A DNA stretch of 64,000 bases, from positions 868,001 through 932,000 of the forward strand of contig CCFG01000017.1 of assembly GCA_000752215.1 (NCBI GenBank). Direction: 5' to 3'. Shown piece after piece: positions 16,726-25,647 of this stretch. The stretch comes from a bacterium MS4. GTDB lineage: Bacteria; Bacillota; Clostridia; Oscillospirales; Acutalibacteraceae. The first letter of the stretch is position 1, and each line of letters starts with the position of its first letter. The translations under genes and the position numbers were made by a program. The notes under the pieces are model-generated. The model did not search any database and was not told the DNA's origin. It was given only the letters and a program-made list of their open reading frames with translations.

Positions 16726-17749
16726 CTTGTTCCTCGCCCGCAATCCTGTCCGCAAGCTCGCAAACAAGCTTCTGCGCGGAAATGAAATCCTCCTGTGATA
16801 TCAGGCTCACCGCGGAGTGCAGGTACCTGCATGGGAGGGAAATCGCAACGGTTCTTACCCCGCCGCGGGAAACATGGATGGCTCCGGCGTCGTTTCCGCC
16901 CGCGACAGCCCGTTTCGGCTGACAGCTCGCTCCGGCCTTTTTCGCCGCCTGAAACGCCATCTGATAGTATTCCTTATCGTAAATCGTACGCTTGTCCATG
17001 AAGGAAATCACCGCGCCGCCGCCGACGCAGCAGACCCGGTTTTCTTTATCCACCCCGGCCACATCCGCCGCCGTGGTGCTTTCCAGAACGATCGCCGCCT
17101 GCGGCTCCACCGCAAAGGCCGCCGTCCGGGAACCCGTCAGACCGGTTTCCTCCTGTACGGCAAACACAAAATACAGATCGTATTTCAGCTCACTCTGAAT
17201 CATATGGATCATCATGGCGCACCCTGCCCGGTCGTCGAGCGCGCGGCTCTTGATCATGCCGTGGGACGTGTCGAAAACGGAGTCGAAGGTGACCGGGTCG
17301 CCGGGGGTGACATACCGCTCCACTTCTTCCCGGTCCTGTGCACCGATATCGATATACAATTCCTTCACCGGCACGGATTTTTCCTTTTCTTCCCCTTCCA
17401 GAAGATGAATCGGCTTTGCGCCGATCACCCCGCCGACCTCCGCGCCGACCGTGACCGGCCTGCCGCAGAGGACGCGGCGGTCTATGCCGCCGACGGTGTC
17501 AAACTTCAAAAGACCGTCGTCCATAATATCGGTCACGATCATGCCGACCTCGTCCATATGGGCGTTCAGCATCAGCTTGGTTTTGGGGCGTTTCGCGCCC
17601 TTTTTAAAGACAATGAGGCTGCCGAGCGGAGTGGTTTCAATGCTCGTGGCGTACGGCTGGATTTCCTCCAGAACGATCTTCCGTACTTCGTCCTCCTGTC
17701 CGGAAATGCCGCGCGCCGTGCACAGGCATTCCAAAAGCTTCCAGTCCAT
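16718..17749 (-). CDS. M42-family metallo-aminopeptidase (second copy)
   Basis: 343 residues. The ATG at 17749 shares one base with the upstream stop (TGATG) and GGGGTGG serves as ribosome site. The visible metal and catalytic sites of M42 dinuclear aminopeptidases are LMLNAHMDEVGMIVTDI (His), SRALDDRAGCAMMIHMI (bridging Asp), FAVQEETGLTGSRTAAF (general base Glu) and CRYLHSAVSLIS (His). These enzymes form dodecameric particles that trim peptides from the N-terminus in the cytosol. It is adjacent to a homologue, so the two may form a mixed complex, as M42 pairs do in some species. Confidence 0.9.
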   Translation of the reverse strand: MDWKLLECLCTARGISGQEDEVRKIVLEEIQPYATSIETTPLGSLIVFKKGAKRPKTKLMLNAHMDEVGMIVTDIMDDGLLKFDTVGGIDRRVLCGRPVTVGAEVGGVIGAKPIHLLEGEEKEKSVPVKELYIDIGAQDREEVERYVTPGDPVTFDSVFDTSHGMIKSRALDDRAGCAMMIHMIQSELKYDLYFVFAVQEETGLTGSRTAAFAVEPQAAIVLESTTAADVAGVDKENRVCCVGGGAVISFMDKRTIYDKEYYQMAFQAAKKAGASCQPKRAVAGGNDAGAIHVSRGGVRTVAISLPCRYLHSAVSLISQEDFISAQKLVCELADRIAGEEQDD

Positions 17750-18765
17750 CACTCCACCCCCTTGATGTATTCCGCGATCAGCCGGGCGGTATCTTCCAGA
17801 TCCGTAAGGTCAACGACCTCGACCGGCGTGTGCATGTACCGGAGCGGGATGGAGATCAGCTCCGCCTTCACGCCCCGGCGCGTCGCCGCGATCTCGTCGG
17901 AATTCGTTCCCGTCGAGCCGCCCATTACGTCGAGCTTATAGGGAATCCCGTTTCTCTTCGCCGTTTCGATCATCCCGTCGACCATTTCACGGTCGAGCAG
18001 GGGCGCGATGCCGATCATCGGGCCGCCGCCCAGCTTCCCGCATTTTTCCGGCGGGACATGCGGCTGTTCGGCAAAGCTGACGTCTACGATCACCGCATGG
18101 GTCGGGTTGACGGAATAGGCGCCCGTCAAAGCGCCCTGACCGCCGACCTCCTCCCGGCTGCTGAAAAGAATGGTAACTTCACAGTTGAGGTCGCAGCCGG
18201 AAAGCAGCTGCGCGCAGCGGATCAGCGCGGCGACGCCCGCGCGGTCGTCCAGCCCGGGGGCGGTTACCCGCGTGCCCAGAAGGCTTTTCGGCGCGGCGTG
18301 GAACAGGATCCGGTCGCCCGGGCGAATCAGCTTCTCCGCCTCTTCCCGGGAAAGCCCCGCGTCCACCGCCATTTTTTCCACCGGAATCACCTTGTCCTCG
18401 CTGCCGTCCGAAAGGTGGGGCGGCGTGCAGCAGACAATGCCGGTCAGCACCTCTTTGCCGTAAATGGTGACCGGGCTGCCCGGCATTACGCGGCGGTCCA
18501 CCCCGCCGCTGCGGTCAACCCGGATAAATCCGTGTTTATCAATATTGGTCACGATCAGTCCGATCTGATCGATATGCGCGTCAAGCAGAATATGCTTTTC
18601 CGCGCCGGGCTTCCCCATTTTCGCAATCACGTTGCCCATTTTGTCAATGCGGGCCTGTGCGTATTGGGAAAGCTCTTCCACCGCTGTTTTCGCCGCGGCG
18701 TTTTCGTCCCCCGGTGTGCCGGGAGCCGCGCAGAGACGAAAAACAAGCCTCTTCAGTTCATCCAT
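17749..18765 (-). CDS. M42-family metallo-aminopeptidase (first copy)
   Basis: 338 residues from the ATG at 18765 (CGGAG 8 bases upstream; the GTG at 18774 lies inside the ribosome site). M42 sites present: LLDAHIDQIGLIVTNID, APGLDDRAGVAALIRCA, ILFSSREEVGGQGALTG, and RYMHTPVEVVDLTDLED near the end. The two neighbouring M42 proteins are related but distinct, an old duplication with probable difference in substrate. It heads a five-gene leftward train ending at 14510; the 81 bases to murD hold no terminator in this direction. Confidence 0.9.
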   Translation of the reverse strand: MDELKRLVFRLCAAPGTPGDENAAAKTAVEELSQYAQARIDKMGNVIAKMGKPGAEKHILLDAHIDQIGLIVTNIDKHGFIRVDRSGGVDRRVMPGSPVTIYGKEVLTGIVCCTPPHLSDGSEDKVIPVEKMAVDAGLSREEAEKLIRPGDRILFHAAPKSLLGTRVTAPGLDDRAGVAALIRCAQLLSGCDLNCEVTILFSSREEVGGQGALTGAYSVNPTHAVIVDVSFAEQPHVPPEKCGKLGGGPMIGIAPLLDREMVDGMIETAKRNGIPYKLDVMGGSTGTNSDEIAATRRGVKAELISIPLRYMHTPVEVVDLTDLEDTARLIAEYIKGVE

Positions 18766-18846
18766 GGTATTCACTCCGTTATCTGATATATTCCTGACTG
18801 GTCAGTTTTTTACTGTGTTGATCTATGTAAAAGGAAAACGGCCGGA

Positions 18847-20232
18847 TTACAGCCGTTCCACCAGTTTTTTGAATTCCTCTCCGCGCGTTTCGTAGTTCGG
18901 GAACATGTCGAAGCTGGCACAGGCCGGCGAAAGGGATACGATGTCGCCCGGCACCGCCTCAGCCCGGCAGGCCTCAACCGCTTCTTCCAGCGACCGCACC
19001 CGGATGATCTTCGGGCCGCCCTCCCGGTAGTTCGGCGCCGCCTTGACGCTCCGCTCGATTTTGTCCGCGGTCGCGCCCATCAGCACCAGCGTCTTTACGC
19101 TGTCCACAACGGCGGGGCCGAAGGAGTCAAACGGGATTTTTTTGTCATAGCCGCCCGCGATCAGAAGGATCTTGCGGTCGAAAAGCTTCAGGGTCCCGTT
19201 CGCCGTGCGGCTCGGGGTGGTTCCGATGGAATCGTTGTAATATTTCACGCCGTCCAGCTCCCGCACAAATTCGTTGCGGTGCTCCACTCCGGAAAAGGTG
19301 CGCGCGGTCTGAACCATCACGTCCGTACCGACGGTCCCCCACAGGGCGCAGACGGCGGCAAGGTAATTTTCAATATTGTGGCCGCCGGGGATTCTGATCT
19401 CCGAGGCGCTCATGACGGGAATGTCCTTCCCATCCAGCGACAGAATGATTTCATTTTGATCGTTAAGCCACGCGCCGCGCGCGCATCTGCCCTTCCGGCT
19501 GAACATCAGCCTGTCGCCGCGGACGTCCTTTGCGAAGCCGGCCGTAATTTCATAGTCGGCGTTGAGCACCGCGCGCCCGAAGGCGTTCTGGTGCAGGAGG
19601 ATATTCTTTTTCGCGTCGATATATTCCTGCATATCCTTATGCATGTCCAGATGGTTCGGGGTGACGTTGGTCACCACGGCGACGTCCGGGCTGCGGCGCA
19701 TGGAAATCAGCTGGAAGCTGGAAAGCTCCACCACCGCCACGTCGTCGGGACGAATGCTTTCTATTTCAGGCAGAAGGGGATTGCCGATGTTTCCGCCCAG
19801 ATGGACGGTTTTTCCGGCCGCTTTGAGCATTTCGGAAAGGATGGTGGTCGTGGTGGTTTTTCCGTCGCTGCCGGTCACCGCGAAAATTTTACAGGGGCAC
19901 AGATCGAAAAAAACTTCCATTTCAGAGGTGACCGCCGCGCCGCGCTCACGGGCCGCGTTCAGCTCGGGCAGATAATATTTCATGCCGGGCGTACGGAAAA
20001 TGATGTCTTCGTCAAGATTTTCCAGATAGCCCTCCCCCAGCTTCAGCGTAACGCCCAGCTCTTTCAGCTCGCCAGCTGTTTCGCCCAGCTTTTCCTCCGT
20101 CCGCCGGTCGCGGGCCGTTACGGCCGCGCCGCGCTGCGCAAAGATTTTGATCAGCGGCAGATTGCTTCCGCCGATGCCGCAGAAGGCCACTCTCTTTCCC
20201 TGTATCGAACTGTAAAATTTCTGAATATCCAT
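18847..20232 (-). CDS. murD: UDP-N-acetylmuramoyl-L-alanine:D-glutamate ligase
   Basis: 461 residues. MurD adds D-Glu to UDP-MurNAc-L-Ala in the cytosolic phase of peptidoglycan synthesis. Visible marks: N-terminal Rossmann-like domain (VAFCGIGGSNLPLIKIFAQR), the ATP loop VTGSDGKTTTTTILSEM, the conserved ELSSFQL, the linker VVTNVTPNHLDMH containing the catalytic His, VEHRNEFVRELDGVKYYNDS and the C-terminal LSPACASFDMFPNYETRGEEF. It stands outside the usual mra/dcw cluster, which is common in Oscillospiraceae-like genomes. A sigma-A promoter lies 80 bases upstream. Confidence 0.95.
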   Translation of the reverse strand: MDIQKFYSSIQGKRVAFCGIGGSNLPLIKIFAQRGAAVTARDRRTEEKLGETAGELKELGVTLKLGEGYLENLDEDIIFRTPGMKYYLPELNAARERGAAVTSEMEVFFDLCPCKIFAVTGSDGKTTTTTILSEMLKAAGKTVHLGGNIGNPLLPEIESIRPDDVAVVELSSFQLISMRRSPDVAVVTNVTPNHLDMHKDMQEYIDAKKNILLHQNAFGRAVLNADYEITAGFAKDVRGDRLMFSRKGRCARGAWLNDQNEIILSLDGKDIPVMSASEIRIPGGHNIENYLAAVCALWGTVGTDVMVQTARTFSGVEHRNEFVRELDGVKYYNDSIGTTPSRTANGTLKLFDRKILLIAGGYDKKIPFDSFGPAVVDSVKTLVLMGATADKIERSVKAAPNYREGGPKIIRVRSLEEAVEACRAEAVPGDIVSLSPACASFDMFPNYETRGEEFKKLVERL

Positions 20233-20312
20233 AAATGCCTCCGGCTTGTTTTTCAGTCACAGCAATTTTCTGCTCCGGTTTCTTTCCCGTAATATCGGTA
20301 CTGCAATACCAC

Positions 20313-20341
20313 CTATTATACTTTCGCCCACAAAAAATAGC
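20313..20341 (-). promoter_or_regulatory. Sigma-A promoter of murD
   Basis: On the minus strand TTGCTA (20336-20341), 17 bases, TATAAT (20313-20318). Confidence 0.65.
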
Positions 20342-20389
20342 AAGTAATGGCAAAGAAAAACGGCCTGACGCCGCACACGGCGAGGGAAA

Positions 20390-21094
20390 TTATCCCCTTG
20401 CAGCGCCGAGGAAAGCGCGGAAAAGGTCCCCGCTCTCCGGCCCGGACAAATACTCCGGATGCCACTGCACCCCCAGAAAAAACCGCTTCTCCGGCATCCA
20501 GACGCACTCCGCCAGCCCATCCGCCGAGCGGGCGGCGCACCGGAGCGGCGGCGCAAGGTCCTTGACCGCCTGATGGTGCATGCTGTTGACCATCATTTCT
20601 GTTTTATCAAGGATGGCGCAGAGCGGGCTTTCCTTTTCAATGACAATGCCGTGCACCCCCACATCGTAGGGAGGCTTCTGACAGTGGGCGACCGGCAGGC
20701 CCTGAACCTGCGCCGGGATATCCTGATACAGGCTGCCGCCGAGCGCCACGTTCATCAGCTGGATGCCCCTGCAGATGCCCAGCACGGGCTTGTCGAGCTT
20801 TACGGCCCGATTCAGCAGAAGGATTTCAAACCGGTCGCGCCGCAGATCGATCGCCCCGCAAAAACGCAGCGTTTCTTCGCCGAACAGCGAAGGGTGTACG
20901 TCCGGCCCGCCGGTAAACAGAAATCCGTCGCACAGTCCGGCCAGCGCTGCAATGTCCTCTTCCCCGCCCGTCAGCGGCAGGACCAGCGGCATGCCGCCCG
21001 CTTCCTCAACGGCGCGCAGATAGTTCGGGCGCATCCAGAACCGCTCCTGCTCCGTATCGTAAAGCGGCGTTAAGCCGATGACCGGTTTTGCCAT
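20390..21094 (-). CDS. Class I glutamine amidotransferase-like hydrolase (PuuD/peptidase C26 type)
   Basis: 234 residues. KPVIGLTPLYDTEQERFWMR at the N-terminus and GGPDVHPSLFGEE are typical of gamma-glutamyl-gamma-aminobutyrate hydrolase-like proteins. The catalytic triad is visible: Cys in PVLGICRGIQLMNVALGG, and His plus Glu in GVQWHPEYLSG. PuuD splits gamma-glutamyl-GABA in putrescine use. No other putrescine genes are nearby, so the real substrate may be another gamma-glutamyl compound. Confidence 0.85.
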   Translation of the reverse strand: MAKPVIGLTPLYDTEQERFWMRPNYLRAVEEAGGMPLVLPLTGGEEDIAALAGLCDGFLFTGGPDVHPSLFGEETLRFCGAIDLRRDRFEILLLNRAVKLDKPVLGICRGIQLMNVALGGSLYQDIPAQVQGLPVAHCQKPPYDVGVHGIVIEKESPLCAILDKTEMMVNSMHHQAVKDLAPPLRCAARSADGLAECVWMPEKRFFLGVQWHPEYLSGPESGDLFRAFLGAARG

Positions 21095-21127
21095 AAAAAA
21101 TCCCTCCCGCTTTTGATTTTTTTATAA

Positions 21128-21207
21128 TACCACAGGCGCAAAGCGCCGTTGTGGCATCTTTATAAATTGGCGAAGCGGATATAATAATCGCTTGCGATTA
21201 TTATATC
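21128..21207. repeat. Two neighbouring palindromes upstream of ypeB
   Basis: The first is ccacaggcgc...gcgccgttgtgg (about 21130-21154). The second is a perfect 14-bp inverted repeat gatataataatcgc / gcgattattatatc with a 2-base centre (21178-21207). The second could be an operator, a cruciform or a small mobile palindrome; it contains no open frame. Confidence 0.6.
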
Positions 21208-21283
21208 ATGTTGATTCCGCCTCAAACCGAAAAATCTGTATATTTTTGCCTCACGTGTAAAAAATACCGTCATGGGGTGAAAA

Positions 21284-22561
21284 ATGATGAATAAAAAAAG
21301 AATTATCTCGCTGATCGCCGTGATCGCGCTGATCGTAACGCTCGGAGCGACGACTGCAATGGGTTATGTTTCCGCAAACAAATATAAAATGAATCTGGAA
21401 TACAACTACAAGCGTGCCGTAGGCGACCTGAGCGGCTGCGTCTCCAACATTGAGACCGCGCTGAACAAGGCCTCCTACGCAAATACGTCAACCCAGCAAA
21501 ACGGGCTGGCCGCCAAGCTGATGAGAGAATCCAGCATGGCGAAATCCGCGCTGGCGGTGCTGCCGGTCACCGACCATTCGCTGGACAACGTGACCAAATT
21601 TATTACTCAGGTCGGCGATTTCGCCATGACGCTGTCCACCAAAATTTCTTCCGGACAGAAGATCGGCGAAGAGGACTACAAGACCATGAGCCAGCTGGAA
21701 AAATACGCCAAATCGCTGCAATCCGGTCTGCAGAACGTAAAGACCGATATCCAGTCCGACCAGCTTTCCAGCGAGTTCAAGAAAACCTCGGAGGACTTTA
21801 CCGATTTTCCCTCGCTGATTTACGACGGCCCGTTCTCCGACCATATCAGCCAGATGAAGCCGATGCTGACCGAGGGGCGCGAACAGATCGCCCAGGGCAA
21901 CGCGCAGAATATCGCGGCGGAATTTCTGGGGGCCACGCAGGATAAGCTTGCGCATACGCAGGACACGGCGGGGAACCTGCCCACCTATAATTTCACCGCA
22001 AACAACGGCGGTATCCGCATCTGTGTGACAAAGGCGGGCGGGTTTGTCTCCAGCATGGAGAATTCGCGCGACGTGACCGCCGAAAACCTCAGCTACGAGG
22101 ACGCGTCCAAAAAAGCCGCCGCCTTTTTGAAGGGCCGGGGCATTTCGAATATGAAGCAGAGCTACTACGTCATCAACGACGGCGTCTGCACGATCAACTT
22201 CGCCTATTATAAAGACGATATTATCTACTACCCCGATCTGATCAAAATTTCCGTCGCGCTGGACGACGGGGAAATCGTACTGTTCAACTCCACGGGCTAT
22301 ATCATGAACCACCACGACCGTACGGTAGCCGCGAAAATCACCGCCGACCAGGCGCAGGCTTCCGTCAGCAAAAAGCTGACAGTCAAAAAAAGAGGGCTGG
22401 CTTTGATTCCAACCCCCGGTCTGAGCGAAGTGCTCACCTATGAATTTGTATGCAGCGGACAGAATAACGAACAGGTTCTGGTCTATATCAACGCAACCAC
22501 CGGACTGGAGGAACAGATTCTGATCATGCAGATTTCCGACAGCGGGATGCTGACCAAATAG
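21284..22561 (+). CDS. ypeB: Spore germination protein YpeB
   Basis: 425 residues. An N-terminal signal-anchor (KKRIISLIAVIALIVTLGAT) is followed by a helical region (YKMNLEYNYKRAVGDLSGCV) and, after about residue 240, PepSY-type beta repeats (GGIRICVTKAGGFVSSMENS, FAYYKDDIIYYPDLIKISVA). This is the layout of YpeB, which in Bacillus holds and protects the cortex-lytic enzyme SleB in the spore until germination. GGGGTG precedes the ATG-ATG start. SleB is not in this window; in most genomes the two are adjacent. Expression in the forespore is expected, but I cannot point to a clear sigma-G site. Confidence 0.9.
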   Translation: MMNKKRIISLIAVIALIVTLGATTAMGYVSANKYKMNLEYNYKRAVGDLSGCVSNIETALNKASYANTSTQQNGLAAKLMRESSMAKSALAVLPVTDHSLDNVTKFITQVGDFAMTLSTKISSGQKIGEEDYKTMSQLEKYAKSLQSGLQNVKTDIQSDQLSSEFKKTSEDFTDFPSLIYDGPFSDHISQMKPMLTEGREQIAQGNAQNIAAEFLGATQDKLAHTQDTAGNLPTYNFTANNGGIRICVTKAGGFVSSMENSRDVTAENLSYEDASKKAAAFLKGRGISNMKQSYYVINDGVCTINFAYYKDDIIYYPDLIKISVALDDGEIVLFNSTGYIMNHHDRTVAAKITADQAQASVSKKLTVKKRGLALIPTPGLSEVLTYEFVCSGQNNEQVLVYINATTGLEEQILIMQISDSGMLTK

Positions 22562-22564
22562 CTC

Positions 22565-23473
22565 TTATTTCCCGCCCATCAGGCTGACCAGCACGGCTTT
22601 CTGCGCGTGCAAACGGTTTTCAGCCTCGTCAAAAATTTCCTTCGCGTGCTTTTCAAACATTTCCGCAGTGATTTCTTCGCCGCGGTGCGCGGGCAGACAG
22701 TGCTGGACAATGGCGTCGCTCTTGGCGGCGGACATGATGTCCTCATTGATCTGGAAGCCCTTGAACGCATCGCGGCGTTTTTGCGCTTCCTCCTCCTGTC
22801 CCATGGAGGCCCACACGTCGGTAATCACCACGTCGGCGCCCTTTGCGGCTTCCTTCGGGTCGGTGGTCATGCTGAACGCGGGATGCGTGACCGCAAAATC
22901 GAGCACCGCGGCGGCCGGCCGGTATTCCTTCGGACAGGCGACGGCAACCTCCATCTTCATCTTCAGTCCGCCCACGATCAGCGAATTCATCATATTGTTC
23001 CCGTCGCCGATGTAGCACAGCTTCAGCCCGTCAAGGCTGCCCTTGTACTCGCGGATGGTCATCAGGTCGGCCAGCACCTGGCACGGGTGGGAAAAGTCGG
23101 TCAGTCCGTTGATGATCGGGATCGTGCCGTTTTGCGCCAGCGCTTCGACCTCCGACTGCTTGAAGGTGCGGATCATGATGCCGTCCAGATAGCGGGAAAG
23201 CACGCGGGCGGTGTCCTGTACCGGCTCGCCGCGGCCGATCTGCAGATCCTTCGCGGAAAGGAAAATCGGCAGCCCGCCCAGCTGGTACATACCGACTTCA
23301 AAGGAAACACGGGTCCTGGTGGAAGCTTTTTCAAAAATCATTCCCAGCGTTTTGCCCGCCAGATGCCGGTGTTCAATGCCGTGCTTCTGCTCGTATTTGA
23401 GCTGGTCGGCAAGGTTCAGAACAGAGGTGATATCCTCGCTGGTCAGGTCAAGCATTTTCAGCAGATGTTTCAT
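22565..23473 (-). CDS. argF: Ornithine carbamoyltransferase
   Basis: 302 residues from the ATG at 23473 (AGGAGG 6 bases before it; the longer frame lacks one). It makes citrulline from ornithine and carbamoyl phosphate. Family marks: KASTRTRVSFEVGMYQLGG (carbamoyl phosphate), GLTDFSHPCQVLADLMTI, DVWASMGQEEEAQKRRDAF (SMG loop for ornithine) and VQHCLPAHRGEEITAEMF with the catalytic Cys. Last gene of the arginine operon, 49 bases after argD. Confidence 0.95.
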   Translation of the reverse strand: MKHLLKMLDLTSEDITSVLNLADQLKYEQKHGIEHRHLAGKTLGMIFEKASTRTRVSFEVGMYQLGGLPIFLSAKDLQIGRGEPVQDTARVLSRYLDGIMIRTFKQSEVEALAQNGTIPIINGLTDFSHPCQVLADLMTIREYKGSLDGLKLCYIGDGNNMMNSLIVGGLKMKMEVAVACPKEYRPAAAVLDFAVTHPAFSMTTDPKEAAKGADVVITDVWASMGQEEEAQKRRDAFKGFQINEDIMSAAKSDAIVQHCLPAHRGEEITAEMFEKHAKEIFDEAENRLHAQKAVLVSLMGGK

Positions 23474-23522
23474 AGTTGCCCTCCTAAAAATCAAATGTTC
23501 GTTTACGTTTTTCTATCTTCCT

Positions 23523-24701
23523 TTATTCCAGGGTCCGGATCACTTTTTGCAGGACCGCGAGACCCTTGTCAATATCTTCATAGGTAATCGTCAGCGGCGG
23601 CAGGAAGCGGAGCAGCTCTTTTGCCGTCAGAACCAAAAGGCCGCTTTCTGCGCATTTCTGCGCGGCCTCTTTGGCGCTCCCCTTTTTCAGCTTCGCACCG
23701 AGCATCAAGCCTAGCCCGCGGACAAATTCGATTTCCTCCATGGCGGAAAGCTTTTCCGTAAGGTACGCGCCCTTTTCACGTACCTCCTGTAAAAAGTCCC
23801 CGTTGCCGACCACGTCCAGCACCGCGAGCGCTCCCGCGCAGACGACCGGGTTCCCGCCGAAGGTAGAACCGTGTGAACCGGCGTCCATCACCCCGCCGAG
23901 GCGTTCGGTGCAGAGGCACGCGCCGATCGGCAGACCGCCGCCGAGTCCCTTCGCACTGGTCAGGATATCCGGCATGATCCCGTAATTCTGGAAGCAGTAA
24001 AGCTTCCCCGTACGGCCCACGCCCGTCTGCACCTCGTCGACGATGAGCAGGATATCCCGCTCCCCGCAGAACGCGGCCAGTTCCTTTACAAAGCCGGCTT
24101 CCAGCGGCAGAACGCCGCCCTCGCCCTGCACCAGCTCGATCATCACCGCGCACGTGTCCCCCGACACGTTTTCCTTTACGCTGTCCATACTGGGAAACGC
24201 ATAGGAAAAGCCCTGTGTCAGCGGAGTGAATTTTTCGTGAAAAGCGTCCTGCCCGGTCGCCGCCAGCGTGGTGAGCGTGCGGCCGTGAAACGAATTTTGC
24301 AGGGTGACGATCCGGTACCGGTTCTTGCCGTATTTATCGGCGGCGTACTTCCGCGCTGTTTTGACCGCGCATTCGTTTGCCTCCGCGCCGGAATTTCCGA
24401 AAAAGGCCTTTGAAAACCCGGTCAGGGTGCAAAGCTTTTCCGCCAGCTTTGTCTGCATGGGCTGATAGTATAAATTGGAGGTATGCTGCAATGTCGCCGC
24501 CTGCTTCGCGACGGCCCGCGTCCATCGTTCGTCACAGTAGCCCAGCGAATTGACGCCGATGCCGCTTGTAAAATCGATATACTCTTTTCCGTTGCAGTCC
24601 ACCGCGGTCGCGCCGTGGCCGGAAACAAGCGCCACGGGGAACCGCCCGTAGGTCTGCATAAGATACCTGTGGTCCTGCTCCTGAATTTCTTCCAAGGTCA
24701 T
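23523..24701 (-). CDS. argD: Acetylornithine aminotransferase
   Basis: 392 residues from the ATG at 24701; the GTG at 24710 overlaps the AGGGGTG ribosome site. A class III PLP aminotransferase converting N-acetylglutamate semialdehyde to N-acetylornithine. Seen: FFGNSGAEANECAVKTARKY (cofactor phosphate), LLIVDEVQTGVGRTGKLYCF (Asp), and ILTSAKGLGGGLPIGACLC with the Schiff-base Lys. It lies between argB and argF in the same operon. Confidence 0.93.
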   Translation of the reverse strand: MTLEEIQEQDHRYLMQTYGRFPVALVSGHGATAVDCNGKEYIDFTSGIGVNSLGYCDERWTRAVAKQAATLQHTSNLYYQPMQTKLAEKLCTLTGFSKAFFGNSGAEANECAVKTARKYAADKYGKNRYRIVTLQNSFHGRTLTTLAATGQDAFHEKFTPLTQGFSYAFPSMDSVKENVSGDTCAVMIELVQGEGGVLPLEAGFVKELAAFCGERDILLIVDEVQTGVGRTGKLYCFQNYGIMPDILTSAKGLGGGLPIGACLCTERLGGVMDAGSHGSTFGGNPVVCAGALAVLDVVGNGDFLQEVREKGAYLTEKLSAMEEIEFVRGLGLMLGAKLKKGSAKEAAQKCAESGLLVLTAKELLRFLPPLTITYEDIDKGLAVLQKVIRTLE

Positions 24702-24763
24702 TTCTGTCACCCCTATTTATGATTACATTTTCCCCGTACGGCATTCCCCAGTCGTTGGATCAA

Positions 24764-25621
24764 TCAGCAGAACATCGTGCCGATGCCCTCGTCTGAAAAA
24801 AGTTCGATCAGAATGGAGTGCGGGATACGCCCGTCGATGATGTGCGCCCGGCTCACGCCCCGCCGCACGGCTTCGACGCAGCAGTCGATTTTCGGGATCA
24901 TGCCCCCGCTGATGATGCCCTGATTCTGCAGCTTCGGCACGTCGCTGACGTTGACCGCCGGAATCAGGGTGCTTTCGTCTTCCTTATCGCTGAGAAGCCC
25001 TTTAATGTCCGTCATCAGGATCAGCTTGATCGCGCCCATTTCCGCCGCGATGCGCGCCGCGGCGATATCCGCGTTGATATTGTATACTTCCCCGTTTTCG
25101 CCGCCGGCGACGGTCGCCACGATCGGCACATAGCCGTTTGCCGTGGTCTGGGAAACGATTTCTGTATTCACTTCGGTAATTTCGCCAACGAAGCCGAGGT
25201 CCTCCCCCGCCGCGAGCTTTTTCGCCTTCATCATGCCGCCGTCCAGCCCGCAGAGGCCGATGGCCCGGCCGTTGTGCCGTTCCAGAAGCTGGACGAGGTC
25301 CTTGTTGACCTTGCCCGCCAGCACCATCTGCACAACGTCCACGGTTTCCGCGTCGGTCACGCGCAGCCCGCCGACAAAACGGCTTTCCTTGCCGATCTTT
25401 TTGAGCATCGCGCTGATTTCCGGCCCGCCGCCGTGCACCAGCACCACGTTGATGCCGACGAGCTGCATCAGAACGATATCGCTCATGACCGCGTCCTTCA
25501 GGTCTTCGTTCACCATGGCGTTTCCGCCGTATTTTACAACGACCGTCCTGCCCGCGTATTTCTGTATATACGGCAGGGCCTGAACCAGAACCCGCGCCCG
25601 GTCCGCATTGCTGATATTCAT
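24764..25621 (-). CDS. argB: Acetylglutamate kinase
   Basis: 285 residues. An amino-acid-kinase fold with VVVKYGGNAMVNEDLKDAVM at the start (Lys and Gly-rich phosphate site), VLVHGGGPEISAMLKKIGKE (acetylglutamate site), YNINADIAAARIAAEMGAIK and LILMTDIKGLL (ATP site). It phosphorylates N-acetylglutamate, the usual feedback point of the pathway. An N-terminal helix precedes the kinase core (NISNADRARVLVQALPYIQK), a feature of arginine-sensitive enzymes (inference). Second-to-next after argJ, 26 bases apart. Confidence 0.95.
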   Translation of the reverse strand: MNISNADRARVLVQALPYIQKYAGRTVVVKYGGNAMVNEDLKDAVMSDIVLMQLVGINVVLVHGGGPEISAMLKKIGKESRFVGGLRVTDAETVDVVQMVLAGKVNKDLVQLLERHNGRAIGLCGLDGGMMKAKKLAAGEDLGFVGEITEVNTEIVSQTTANGYVPIVATVAGGENGEVYNINADIAAARIAAEMGAIKLILMTDIKGLLSDKEDESTLIPAVNVSDVPKLQNQGIISGGMIPKIDCCVEAVRRGVSRAHIIDGRIPHSILIELFSDEGIGTMFC

Positions 25622-25647
25622 ACTGTTCCTTCCTCCGTCCGCGTTCC

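Noticed and set aside
21240-21283. Sigma-F or sigma-G promoter before ypeB
   Set aside because: GTATA is present but no acceptable -10 at the right distance, so I do not report it as a feature.
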